Positions 41,226 through 49,974 of a stretch of DNA of 64,000 bases are shown here, one piece after another. Position 1 is the first letter of the stretch; each line of letters opens with the position of its first letter. Source of the DNA: Halomonas denitrificans (lineage in GTDB: Bacteria; Pseudomonadota; Gammaproteobacteria; Xanthomonadales; Wenzhouxiangellaceae). The translations under genes and the position numbers were made by a program. Location of the stretch: NCBI GenBank assembly GCA_019800895.1, contig JAHVKF010000002.1, positions 930,001 through 994,000 of the forward strand. Direction: 5' to 3'. Under the pieces are notes generated by a model, which worked only from the letters and a program-made list of their open reading frames with translations, did no database searches and was not told where the DNA came from.

Positions 41226-41933
41226 ATGCTCGGTGCGCTGATTCTGCTGCTTCTCAACCTGCTCGTCCTTCGACTCGCCGGCGCCGGACCGCGCGCGCTC
41301 GGCATCGATGCCCCGGTCCGTCGGTTGCTGGAGTTCACCGCCGGGGTGCTGCTGGCGGCCGGGTTCGCCGCGCTGCAACTCCTGGTGCTCGCGGGCCTCG
41401 CCGGCTTCGACTGGGTGCTGCGGCCGGGGTATGGCGTTTCGGACCTGCTCGGAGGACTGCGCTGGAACGTCGTATCGGTGCTGTTCGAGGAACTGATCTT
41501 CCGGGGTGCGCTGCTGTGGCTGGCGATCCGATGGCTGGGTCCGGTGCGGGCCTGCCTGCTGTCGGCCGCCGCCTTCGGGGTCTACCACTGGTTCTCCTAC
41601 GGCCTGTTCGGCGACCTCGTCACGATGGCCTACGTCTTCGTACTGACCGGTACCTTCGGCCTGATGCTGGCCGCGGCCTTCGCCTGGTCACGTTCGCTCG
41701 TCCTGCCGATCGCGCTGCACCTGGGCTGGAATCTGGTGAACAACGAGGTGTTCTCGAAGGGGCCGATGGGCGAACGCTGGCTGACGGCCTCGGTAGAGGA
41801 TGCCGCTCGACTCGGCGGGCTCGAACAGGTACTCGTCAGCATCGTCATCCCGCTGTCGATGCCTCTTCTGGTTCTGCTCGTGCTGAATCGGCTGCCGCAG
41901 GACGGGCCTCGCTCCGGGAGGATCGAGCAGTGA
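41226..41933 (+). CDS. CPBP family intramembrane metalloprotease
   Basis: A 235-aa, roughly seven-span protein of the CPBP/Rce1-type family. The motifs EELIFRG (88-94), YHWFSYG with H121, and HLGWNLVNN (165-173) give the conserved Glu-Glu/Arg, His and His/Asn set. Bacterial members are linked to peptide maturation or immunity, but many are of unknown role. GAC-rich upstream DNA shows no strong promoter. Confidence 0.85.
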   Translation: MLGALILLLLNLLVLRLAGAGPRALGIDAPVRRLLEFTAGVLLAAGFAALQLLVLAGLAGFDWVLRPGYGVSDLLGGLRWNVVSVLFEELIFRGALLWLAIRWLGPVRACLLSAAAFGVYHWFSYGLFGDLVTMAYVFVLTGTFGLMLAAAFAWSRSLVLPIALHLGWNLVNNEVFSKGPMGERWLTASVEDAARLGGLEQVLVSIVIPLSMPLLVLLVLNRLPQDGPRSGRIEQ

Positions 41934-41991
41934 TCCACATGCCTTCAGTCATTGCCACGAAGCATGATGTGTCTCGGCTATGCTCCGCTGA

Positions 41992-43068
41992 ATGACGAAC
42001 CGAATTCTTTCCCCGTTCCTTCCGCTTCTCCTGGTGGCGGCGACTGATGCCTGGTCCCAGCAGCCGGCGCCCGTGTCCGTGGCCGAGCCTGCGCTGGAGC
42101 CGGCGGTCGAGCAGGTCGAGCTGACCGGCTCGTTCAGGGCGCGCCGGGCGGCTTCGCTGTCGCCGCGCCTCGGCGGCCTGGTCGAGTCCATCGAATTCGA
42201 GGCCGGCGACCGGGTCGAGGCAGGCCAGCGATTGGTCCAGCTCGACGATCGGTTGGCCGAACTGGAGCTGGCCCAGGCCGAGGCGGACGTGACTCGAGCG
42301 CGGGCCGCCTACGACGAAGCGGTCCGCCTGCGCGACGAAGGCCAGCGCCTGGCCGAGGATCGCTTCCTGCCCGATACGGAAATCCGGGCCCGCGTGTCGG
42401 GCGCCGAGGTGGCGCGCGCCGAACTGGCGGTGGCCGAAGCGGCCCGCGACACCGCCGCCGAGCGGGTCGCCTTTCATCGGGTGCTTGCGCCCTTCGACGG
42501 CGTGGTGGCGCAGCGGATGATCGATGAAGGGGAGTGGGTCGAGACCGGCACGGCGGTCGGCGAGCTGGTGGCAATCGACGCGCTCTGGCTGGAGGTCCAG
42601 GCACCGCAGCGGCTGTGGCCCCGGCTGGGGCGCATCGACGGCGCCGAGGTGACCGTCGACGCGATCCCGGACCGCCGGTTTGCCGCCGAGCTCGTGGCCC
42701 GTGTCCCGGTCGGCGATCCCGACGCGCGCACCTTCCTGGTCCGGCTGGTGCTCACCGACGCCGATCCGGACATCACGCCGGGCATGTCGGCCCGGGCACG
42801 GTTCCGGCTGCTGTCGGATGGGGAGGTGCTGTTGGTCCCGCGCGATGCGCTGATTCGTTACCCGGACGGTACCGTCACGCTGTTCATCGTCGAGCGTTCC
42901 GTTTCGCCTCCGGTGGCGCGCCAGCGCGAGGTCGTGCTGGGCCGCGTCGACGGCGATCGCGCAGTGGTCGTGGAGGGGCTCGATCCCGACGCACCGGTCG
43001 TCGTGCGCGGCAACGAGACGCTGGTCGATGGGCAGCCGGTGCGCATCGTCGACCCGGCCGGGAGCTGA
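41992..43068 (+). CDS. RND efflux periplasmic adaptor (MFP) subunit
   Basis: A 358-aa membrane-fusion protein with a signal peptide (1-22, ending near DAWSQQ). A biotinyl-lipoyl half (LSPRLGGLVESIEFEAGDRVEAGQ, about 46-69) and a helical hairpin of Ala/Glu/Arg-rich sequence (about 85-145) follow. A beta-barrel and an MP domain with GMSARARFRLLSDG complete it. It forms the periplasmic bridge of a tripartite pump with the transporter 3 nt downstream. No outer-membrane factor gene is next to it. Confidence 0.92.
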   Translation: MTNRILSPFLPLLLVAATDAWSQQPAPVSVAEPALEPAVEQVELTGSFRARRAASLSPRLGGLVESIEFEAGDRVEAGQRLVQLDDRLAELELAQAEADVTRARAAYDEAVRLRDEGQRLAEDRFLPDTEIRARVSGAEVARAELAVAEAARDTAAERVAFHRVLAPFDGVVAQRMIDEGEWVETGTAVGELVAIDALWLEVQAPQRLWPRLGRIDGAEVTVDAIPDRRFAAELVARVPVGDPDARTFLVRLVLTDADPDITPGMSARARFRLLSDGEVLLVPRDALIRYPDGTVTLFIVERSVSPPVARQREVVLGRVDGDRAVVVEGLDPDAPVVVRGNETLVDGQPVRIVDPAGS

Positions 43069-43071
43069 GGC

Positions 43072-46000
43072 ATGTTCTCCGGCGTGATCCGCTACGGCAC
43101 CCTCCTCGCGGTCGTGGTGCTGATCGTCTGCGTACTCGGTGTTCTGGCCGCGCTGCGGATTCCGGTGCAGATGATTCCCGATCTGGAAGTCCGCGTGGTC
43201 AACGTCGAGACGCGGTGGCCGGGCGCAACACCGCAGGACGTCGAAAAGGAAATCCTGATCGAGCAGGAAGAGTACCTGCGCTCGCTGCCGAACCTCGAGC
43301 GGATGATTTCCTCCGCGTCCTACGGCCGCGCGCGGATCGACCTCGAGTTCCCCTTCGGCGTCGACATCAACGAGGCGCTGATCCGGGTCAACAATGCGTT
43401 GAGCCAGGTCCCCGACTACCCCGAGAACGTCGATGAGCCGAGCCTGGAGGCCAGTTCCTTCTCGCAGAATTCCTTCATGTATTTCTACGTCCGTCCGCTC
43501 GAGGGCAACCCCTTCGACCTGGACATGACCCTGATGCGCGACTTCGTCGACGACAACGTGCGCGTACGGATGGAGCGCGTTCCGGGCGTGTCGCGGGTCA
43601 ACGTGCGGGGGGGCGCCGAGCGGCAGGTCCGCGTGCTGGTCGATCCGGCCGCGGCCGCCGAGCGGGGCATCACGCTCGCGGAAATCCGCAGCGCGATCCG
43701 CGGGCGCAACCGCGACGTCTCGGGCGGCGACCTCGAGGCGGGCAAGCGACGCTACCTGCTGCGAACGGTTGGCCGCTACGACTCCGTGGAGCAGATCGAG
43801 GACACGATCGTCGCCGTGCGCGGCGATGCCATCACGCGGCTCGGCGACCTGGCCGCGGTGGAGCTTGGGCATTATGAATTGCGCGATCGCTCGGCGGTCG
43901 ACGGTCGAGAGAACCTGTCGCTGGCCGTCAATCGCGAGCCCGGGTCCAACGTCATCGACATCAAGCGCGCGATGCTGCCGGCGGTCGAGCAGATCAACGA
44001 AGAGCTGATGCGGCCCAACGGCATGGAGATCGGCCTGACCGCCGACGACACGGTCTACGTCGAGGCCTCGCTGGCCAACGTCTGGCAGAACCTGGCGCTC
44101 GGTGCGCTGCTGGCCACCGGCGTGATGTTCCTGTTCCTGCGCTCGGGCCAGGCCACGCTGGTCGGCGTCATCGGCGTTCCGATCTGCACCGTCGCCGCGT
44201 TCCTCGGGCTGGTCGCCGCCGGCCGGACGATCAACGTGATCTCCCTGGCCGGCGTCGCGTTCGCGATCGGCATGACGCTGGACAACAGCATCGTCGTGCT
44301 CGAGGCGATCGAGCGCAAGCGCCGCCAGGGCATCGAGAAGATGGAGGCGGCACTGGCCGGCGTGCGCCAGGTCTGGCCGGCGGTGCTGGCCTCTACGATG
44401 ACGACGGTGCTGGTGTTCGCGCCGATTTTCTTCATCAAGCAGGAGGCCGGTCAGCTCTATTCCGATGTCGCGGTCGCGATCTCGGCATCGATCCTGGCCA
44501 GCATGCTGGTTGCGATCACCGTCGTGCCGTCGCTGTCGGCGCGCCTGTCGTTCGGGCTGAAGAAGCATGCCGAGACCGGGACCGCGCTGCGCGAGCGCAT
44601 CGTCGCGGCGGTGAACTGGCTCATCGGCTCGGCGCCCCGACGACTGGCCACGATCGGGGCCACGTTGACGGGCGTCGTGCTGATTCTTTGGGCGCTGACG
44701 CCGCCGGCCGAGTACCTCCCCGAGGGCGAAGAGCCCAAGACCTTTGCGCGGATGATCGCGCCGCCGGGCTACAACCTGACGGAGATGACGCGGATCAGCG
44801 AGGAGCTGGAAGCGTATTTCCTGCCGTATCTCGACGGCGAGCCCGAGGCCTTCGAGCGCGGCGAGATCCCGGTTCCGCCGATGAAGTACTTCAACCTGTC
44901 CGTCGACCCCGGCGGCCTGCGGGTGATCACCGAAACCAAGGACCCGGACCAGCTCGGCGCGCTGATGGAGATCCTGACCGAGCGCTACGAGTCCTATCCG
45001 GGCATGCGCGCCTTCGCCAGTCGCGGGTCGATCATCTCGGGAAACGACGGCGGCACCCGCAGCGTCAACCTCGACATCACCGGCTCCGACCTCGCCGAGT
45101 TGTACCGCGTGGCCGAAACCGCGTATCGCTACGCCGAGGACGCGCTGGAGAATCCGCAGATCAATTCCTCGCCGGGCTCGCTGTCGCTGGACCAGCCGCT
45201 GGTCGAGATCCGGCCGGACTGGAACCGCGCCGCCGAGCTCGGCTTCAGCGCCGACAGCCTCGGCTTCGCGGTAGCGGCGCTGACCGACGGTGCCTTCGTC
45301 GACGAGTACTTCCGCGGTGACGACAAGATCGACGTATTCCTGTACTCCTCGGCCGGCAGCGACCGCGACCTCGCCGGGGTCGAGAACCTGCCCGTCTACA
45401 CCCCCTCCGGCGCCGTCGTGCCGCTGTCGGCGATCGCCGAGGTGGTCGAGACGGTGGACACCGACTCGGTGCGTCGCCTGAACGGTCGGCGGACGGTCAC
45501 GCTGAACATCATTCCGCCGCGCTCGATCGCGCTGGAGACCGCCGTCGGCATCGTGCGCAGCGAAGTCATCGATCGCATGCGCGCCGACGGCGAGCTGCCG
45601 CAGGCGGTATCGGTGGATATTTCGGGCGCGAGCGACCAATTGACCGAAACCCGCGCAGCGCTGGCCGACAACTACATCGTTGCCATCGTGCTGAGCTTCC
45701 TGGTGATGGTGGCGATCTTCAACCACTGGGGCTGGCCGCTGGTCATCCTGACCGCCGTGCCGCTGGGCGTTGCCGGGGGCATTGCCGGGCTGGCCGCACT
45801 CAACGCGGTCGGCGTGCGTCAACCCTTCGACATGATCACCATGCTCGGCTTCCTGATCCTGCTCGGCGTGGTCGTCAACAACCCGATCCTGATCGTCGAC
45901 CGCACGCTGAACAACCTGCGCGACGGCATGGACGACATCGTCGAAGCGGTGCGCGAAGCGGTCGAGTCGCGGATCCGGCCGATCCTGATGTCGATGATCA

Positions 46001-46182
46001 CCACGCTGTTCGGCCTCGCGCCGCTGGTGTTCATCCCCGGCGAGGGGACCGAACTCTACCGTGGGGTCGGGGTCGTGGTTCTTTCCGGCCTGCTGTTCGC
46101 GACGCTGGTCACGCTGACGTTTCTTCCGGCGCTTCTGGTCACCCTCCTCGGGTGGATTCCCCGTCGCACGGGGCCCGGCTGA
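43072..46182 (+). CDS. RND efflux transporter, inner membrane permease
   Basis: A 1036-aa AcrB-type proton-driven exporter with 12 spans and two large periplasmic loops. The N-terminus has PVQMIPDLEVRVVNVETRWPGATPQDVEKEI, and TM4 carries the acidic GMTLDNSIVVLEA. FNHWGWPLVILTAVPLGVAGG lies in the second half. The substrate is unknown; family members export drugs, detergents or lipids. The minus strand here also holds a long open frame, a shadow from high GC. A 45-nt gap separates it from the convergent protease gene. Confidence 0.95.
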   Translation: MFSGVIRYGTLLAVVVLIVCVLGVLAALRIPVQMIPDLEVRVVNVETRWPGATPQDVEKEILIEQEEYLRSLPNLERMISSASYGRARIDLEFPFGVDINEALIRVNNALSQVPDYPENVDEPSLEASSFSQNSFMYFYVRPLEGNPFDLDMTLMRDFVDDNVRVRMERVPGVSRVNVRGGAERQVRVLVDPAAAAERGITLAEIRSAIRGRNRDVSGGDLEAGKRRYLLRTVGRYDSVEQIEDTIVAVRGDAITRLGDLAAVELGHYELRDRSAVDGRENLSLAVNREPGSNVIDIKRAMLPAVEQINEELMRPNGMEIGLTADDTVYVEASLANVWQNLALGALLATGVMFLFLRSGQATLVGVIGVPICTVAAFLGLVAAGRTINVISLAGVAFAIGMTLDNSIVVLEAIERKRRQGIEKMEAALAGVRQVWPAVLASTMTTVLVFAPIFFIKQEAGQLYSDVAVAISASILASMLVAITVVPSLSARLSFGLKKHAETGTALRERIVAAVNWLIGSAPRRLATIGATLTGVVLILWALTPPAEYLPEGEEPKTFARMIAPPGYNLTEMTRISEELEAYFLPYLDGEPEAFERGEIPVPPMKYFNLSVDPGGLRVITETKDPDQLGALMEILTERYESYPGMRAFASRGSIISGNDGGTRSVNLDITGSDLAELYRVAETAYRYAEDALENPQINSSPGSLSLDQPLVEIRPDWNRAAELGFSADSLGFAVAALTDGAFVDEYFRGDDKIDVFLYSSAGSDRDLAGVENLPVYTPSGAVVPLSAIAEVVETVDTDSVRRLNGRRTVTLNIIPPRSIALETAVGIVRSEVIDRMRADGELPQAVSVDISGASDQLTETRAALADNYIVAIVLSFLVMVAIFNHWGWPLVILTAVPLGVAGGIAGLAALNAVGVRQPFDMITMLGFLILLGVVVNNPILIVDRTLNNLRDGMDDIVEAVREAVESRIRPILMSMITTLFGLAPLVFIPGEGTELYRGVGVVVLSGLLFATLVTLTFLPALLVTLLGWIPRRTGPG

Positions 46183-46227
46183 CGGGTCCGGGCAACCGCG
46201 CACTGCGGCATCGCGGGGTGCCGGAGG

Positions 46228-47643
46228 TCAGTCGGTCGTCCCCGACTCGAACCCGTCGCTGAGCATGGGCCCGTCCAGCGTCAGCGGCGTGGTCAGGCAG
46301 CCCGGGAAACTCGATTCGCGCTGGATCACGTGGCCGAGCATGCGATCGGGCACCCGCTGCGGGGCGTTGCCGTACTGGTGATCGAGACCGAGGGTCAGCG
46401 CGATGTTGGACATGCCGCCGGACTGCAGGTGGCAGTAACTCATCAGGGTTCCACTACCCTGGCCGGCCGGGCCGGGCAGCGACGCCGGGCCGGAATAGCA
46501 GCCGGCCTGCGCGCCGTAGCACTGGTCGATGTCGTTCGGGTTGCCGTCGATGCCCGCGTAGCAATGGGTGTGCGGCGAGCTGAAGTTGTGGCCGATCTCG
46601 TGCGACGTGGCCACGATGTCCCACACCGATTGCGGATTGGCCATGTCGAAGTTTCCTGCCAGGTTGCCGGTGACCCCGTAGTCGCCGCCGTAGAGGCCGC
46701 TGGGCGCCATCCCGGGGCAGCTGGCGCCGGTGTTGAACGCCCCCTGGCAGAGCACGCCGACCCAGGCAATGCCGCCGCCGAGATTTGCGCCGCTGAGAAA
46801 GTGGGCGAGGGTCCGATCGACGTCGTTGTTGTTCTCGTTCCAGTACGCACCGAACTCGCTGAGCCGGCAGCTGGCGCCGGTCTGCACCCATGGATCGTCG
46901 CCGGTCGTCCACAGGGACAGCGAAACGAGGCCCAGCGCCGTGTCGGCCTCGGCCTGGTAGATGGTGGAGGCGAATGCGATCAGGTCGGCGGCGTAGGCGG
47001 CAGCATCGTCGACGTTGCCGAACATCGAGTAGTACTCATGATCCGTTTCGAGTGCGACGCGGGCGGTGAAGCCTTCGATCGGCACGTCCTGCAGCACCGG
47101 CGTACCCTCGCGCTCGCCGGGCAGCGGGGGAGGCGTCAGGCTGGCGTCGTTGCCGCAGGAAAACGCGTTGCGCCGCGTATCCTCCGCGGCCGCCTGCATC
47201 GACAAGCCCCCTTCGGCAGTGCCGACCAGTGCGCGCAGGCCGTTCGCTCCGCGGACCAGTCCCCGCGTTGCGCCGTCCCTGCCGATGGCCAGGGTCACGC
47301 GGCTGCCGGGTTCGCCGACGATCCGACCGGTCAACCAGGTGCGATGCATGCGCAGCGGCACGGCATCGCCGCCGTCGATGATCAACGAGGCGTTGTCGGC
47401 GACCACCACCAACTTCGTCAACTCCAGCTCGGCCGGCGCGCGGTTCGAGCCGGACTGGCCAACGCCGGTCAGACGCAGGCTGGCGCCGAGCGGCAGGGCG
47501 TGGACGGTCGTGTGCCAGCCGTGCTCGGCAGCGTTCCGCTCGAAGGTGCTGGTGGCGTGGGCTTCGGAAACGTGGGCGAGCACCAGCACCAGGGTGGCGA
47601 ACAGCGTGGTGGCATTGGACGAAGGAAGCCGGTCGAACAGCAT
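46228..47643 (-). CDS. secreted reprolysin-like zinc metalloprotease with DGFES tail
   Basis: A 471-aa exported protein with an N-terminal signal peptide (about 1-30), a proregion-like beta-rich part and a metzincin active site HEIGHNFSSPHTH (about 346-358) of the M12/reprolysin type. Cys pairs are scattered through the mature domain. The C-terminus reads MLSDGFESGTTD. A DGFE(S/G)-type ending recurs in secreted proteins of Xanthomonadales-like bacteria, as I recall, and may be an export or anchoring signal. Transcribed alone from a promoter in the AT-richer 140-nt upstream gap. Confidence 0.85.
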   Translation of the reverse strand: MLFDRLPSSNATTLFATLVLVLAHVSEAHATSTFERNAAEHGWHTTVHALPLGASLRLTGVGQSGSNRAPAELELTKLVVVADNASLIIDGGDAVPLRMHRTWLTGRIVGEPGSRVTLAIGRDGATRGLVRGANGLRALVGTAEGGLSMQAAAEDTRRNAFSCGNDASLTPPPLPGEREGTPVLQDVPIEGFTARVALETDHEYYSMFGNVDDAAAYAADLIAFASTIYQAEADTALGLVSLSLWTTGDDPWVQTGASCRLSEFGAYWNENNNDVDRTLAHFLSGANLGGGIAWVGVLCQGAFNTGASCPGMAPSGLYGGDYGVTGNLAGNFDMANPQSVWDIVATSHEIGHNFSSPHTHCYAGIDGNPNDIDQCYGAQAGCYSGPASLPGPAGQGSGTLMSYCHLQSGGMSNIALTLGLDHQYGNAPQRVPDRMLGHVIQRESSFPGCLTTPLTLDGPMLSDGFESGTTD

Positions 47644-47770
47644 CGGAACGAACCCCTTGATTGAGCGTCGGGTTCGAGCATAGACCAGCTGAAAAAGGGC
47701 TCCCCGCAGGTTTGCCCGCGGTTCGGGAAACGTACCGCGCGTTCACGGTAAAACCTTGATTCAGTTCGCG

Positions 47771-47801
47771 AAAAAAATTTTCCGCTCAGGTCTCGAGGCG
47801 G
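47771..47801 (-). terminator. intrinsic terminator of the 196-aa gene
   Basis: On the minus strand CCGCCTC (47801-47795), loop, GAGCGG (47787-47782) forms a 6-bp stem with one bulge overlapping the stop codon. It is followed at once by AAAATTTTTTT (47781-47771), a rare A/T tract for this genome. This is the only candidate with a clear T-run in the window. Confidence 0.5.
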
Positions 47802-48376
47802 TCGAATTCGCGAATATTTATCAGCATTTCATGTAGATACGCCTCGAGCGCGTCGCGGTCCCGTGCCTCCGAAACGCGTCGGATGCTGTCGACGATGGCG
47901 ATCCACCAGTTCATGTGCGTCGCGCTGAGCTGCGCGGCGACGGCGACCAGGTCACGCGCCAGCGACAGGGTCTCGTCGGCCTCGCGCTTGAGGGCCACGA
48001 GGCTGTCGATGTCCGGGTGGCTCGCTTCCAGTCGCGCCAGCATCCGGTCGACGAGCTGGGGTTCGGTTTCCAGCTGCCGCGACGAGGCCGGCTCCGCGTC
48101 GGGTTCGAGGAACGCGACGTCGAGCAGCGACAGGAGGCTGCGGAACGAGCCGCGCAGGCTCAGCAGCAGTTCCTTGCGGCGCGCCGATTCCCGCGACCGC
48201 TGGACCAGGGTCAGCAGGCCGACCAGGATGAAGCCCTCGAGGGAAAACCCGATCAGCTCCGGCAGCAGCGAGTCGTGGAACACCCCGCCGCCTTCGGTCG
48301 CGTAGAGCATCCACAGCAGCACGAGGCCGATCAGGCCGAAGACCACCATCGGTGCGAGGAGGAAGAAGCGGCTCAT
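47786..48376 (-). CDS. 196-aa two-span membrane protein (unknown)
   Basis: Two hydrophobic helices near the N-terminus (about 5-25 and 40-60) are followed by a long cytoplasmic helical region (65-196) rich in Arg, Glu, Leu and Asp, probably partly coiled-coil. No recognised family. Its start overlaps the 198-aa gene upstream by 4 nt, so the two are translated together. Ends in an intrinsic terminator. Confidence 0.7.
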   Translation of the reverse strand: MSRFFLLAPMVVFGLIGLVLLWMLYATEGGGVFHDSLLPELIGFSLEGFILVGLLTLVQRSRESARRKELLLSLRGSFRSLLSLLDVAFLEPDAEPASSRQLETEPQLVDRMLARLEASHPDIDSLVALKREADETLSLARDLVAVAAQLSATHMNWWIAIVDSIRRVSEARDRDALEAYLHEMLINIREFDRLET

Positions 48377-48969
48377 GCGCGGTCGGATCCAGGAGCGGTG
48401 CGGGGCGCGTCACCGGCTCCATCGCTGCTGTCATCGGCAAAGGCGAGCACGATGCGCGCGATCTTCTGCGCTTCTGCCCGACTCAGGTCCAGCGGCAGGT
48501 TGTCGATGTAGACCACGTGGTCGTCGCGCACGGAAACCGGAACGATCCGGCTCGGGTTCTCGGTGGCCTCCAGGCGGATGCGCTCGGCCGCCTTCTGCTC
48601 CTCGTCCAGCGCCGGATCGGATTGCGTTCCGCGCGCGAAATTGCGGATCCGCTCGCGCGCGGAGGGCTTGAAGCGGGCCGGCGAATCCAGCCAGTTGAGG
48701 TAGTCGGCCAATCCCTTCTTCAACCGGTCGCCATAGACCTCCAGCGTCTCGGGCCGGATGCTGGAGCCTTCGAGCTTGTGGAACCGCGACACCAGGACGT
48801 CGACGTCGAGCTCGCGGACGTCGGCGCGTTCGGCCGCGGTCAGCTCCCCGGCCAGGTGCTCGAGCGCGTTGCGCCGGGCGCGTGCGGTGGCCGGGTTGAT
48901 CAGTCCTTCCATGCCGGCCTGCTTCAGGAACTGGCCCAGGGCCTCGGCGCTGTAGTCGGTTTCGCTCAT
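48373..48969 (-). CDS. 198-aa protein with recombinase-like N-domain (unknown)
   Basis: A soluble 198-aa protein starting at 48969. Residues about 20-100 (NPATARARRNALEHL..., SIRPETLEVYGDRLKKGLADYLNWL) look like the SAM-like core-binding domain of tyrosine recombinases. The catalytic domain with its R-H-R-Y residues is absent. A basic stretch (FKPSARERIRNFARG) and a 90-residue region with DDHVVYIDNLPLDLSRAEAQKIARIV follow. Pairs in an ATGA overlap with the 196-aa membrane protein gene. Function unknown. Confidence 0.7.
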   Translation of the reverse strand: MSETDYSAEALGQFLKQAGMEGLINPATARARRNALEHLAGELTAAERADVRELDVDVLVSRFHKLEGSSIRPETLEVYGDRLKKGLADYLNWLDSPARFKPSARERIRNFARGTQSDPALDEEQKAAERIRLEATENPSRIVPVSVRDDHVVYIDNLPLDLSRAEAQKIARIVLAFADDSSDGAGDAPRTAPGSDRA

Positions 48970-49030
48970 CGGTGTCGGGCGCGTCGATCGAGGGGCCTGC
49001 GAAGAATCATCCGTTCTGGGGCACGAACAA

Positions 49031-49831
49031 TCAAGGCCTCGCCGACGGCGCGTCGCAGCAGGCATGGATTCCGGCCATCGCTTCGCGCGCGCTCCACGGC
49101 GGGTTGACCAGCGCCATGCCGCAGCCGCTCATCCGACCGAGGCGCTGTTCGGGCCGGAACCGCACGCGCAGGTCGAGCCAGGCGTCCGGGGCCAGGCCGA
49201 GCCGGTCGGGCAGGGCATCCGGCGTCGTCGATCGGCCCTCGATCACCGGGTACCAGATCGCGTAGACGCCGTGACCGAACCGGCGCAGGGCCGCACTCAG
49301 CGCGACGACCAGGTCATCCAGCTCGCTCTTGAGTTCGAAGGGCGGGTCGATCAGGACCAGGCCGCGACCGGTTTCCGGCGTTCGCAATCCGGCCAGCGCC
49401 GCGTAGCCGTCGCCGGCGTGGATCTCGACCGCGCGGTCGCTTCCGAAGCGCGCGGCCAGCGCCTTCTGCTCGGTCGGGTGAAGCTCGCAAAGGGTCAGTC
49501 GGTCGACCGGGCGCAGCCGGTCGCGCAGCAGCTGGGACGATCCCGGGTAGCGCCGCAGGGTGCCGTCCGGGTTGTGCCGTCGCACCGCGTCCACGTAGCT
49601 CGCCAGTGCAGGCGGCGGGTCGGCCCAGACGGCGCCGATCCCGCGCTCGAACTCGCGATTCTTGCGCGCGAAGTCGTGGCCGAGGTCGTAGAGCGCGGGG
49701 CCGGCGTGGGTATCGAGAATCGAGATGCCTTTGGGCTTTCGCTGCATCGCGTCGACCACCGCCAGCAGCACCGCATGCTTGAAGACATCGGCGGGATTTC
49801 CTGCGTGGAAGCCGTGACGGTAGCTGAGCAT
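49031..49831 (-). CDS. rlmJ: 23S rRNA (adenine-2030-N6)-methyltransferase RlmJ
   Basis: A 266-aa N6-adenine methyltransferase. The N-terminus MLSYRHGFHAGNPADVFKH is diagnostic, the catalytic motif LIDPPFE lies near residue 163, and LDTHAGPALYDL is the SAM region near 38. Start 49831 is chosen because the family begins with MLSYRH. Modifies A2030 of 23S rRNA. A 61-nt gap separates it from the downstream 198-aa gene. Confidence 0.94.
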   Translation of the reverse strand: MLSYRHGFHAGNPADVFKHAVLLAVVDAMQRKPKGISILDTHAGPALYDLGHDFARKNREFERGIGAVWADPPPALASYVDAVRRHNPDGTLRRYPGSSQLLRDRLRPVDRLTLCELHPTEQKALAARFGSDRAVEIHAGDGYAALAGLRTPETGRGLVLIDPPFELKSELDDLVVALSAALRRFGHGVYAIWYPVIEGRSTTPDALPDRLGLAPDAWLDLRVRFRPEQRLGRMSGCGMALVNPPWSAREAMAGIHACCDAPSARP

Positions 49832-49974
49832 GACGATCCGGAGGCGGCGACGTGACCGCAGATTATCGTTCAGACCGACTCGTTCGTCCGAGCCGACGGT
49901 GCGCCGGGCGCCGGGGCATGGTCGCGGAACGAGCAAGTCCGCTATCCTGAGCCGTCCCTTCTCGACGCCCCGCG

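Noticed and set aside
41845-46203. Very long open frame (about 1450 codons) antisense to the RND pump genes
   Set aside because: Its translation is a low-complexity Arg/His/Asp/Gln-rich string with no domain, and it exactly shadows two strongly recognisable efflux genes; high GC makes stop codons rare in this antisense frame.
48373-48969. Active tyrosine recombinase or integrase
   Set aside because: No catalytic domain or R-H-R-Y residues are present; only a core-binding-like N-domain is seen.
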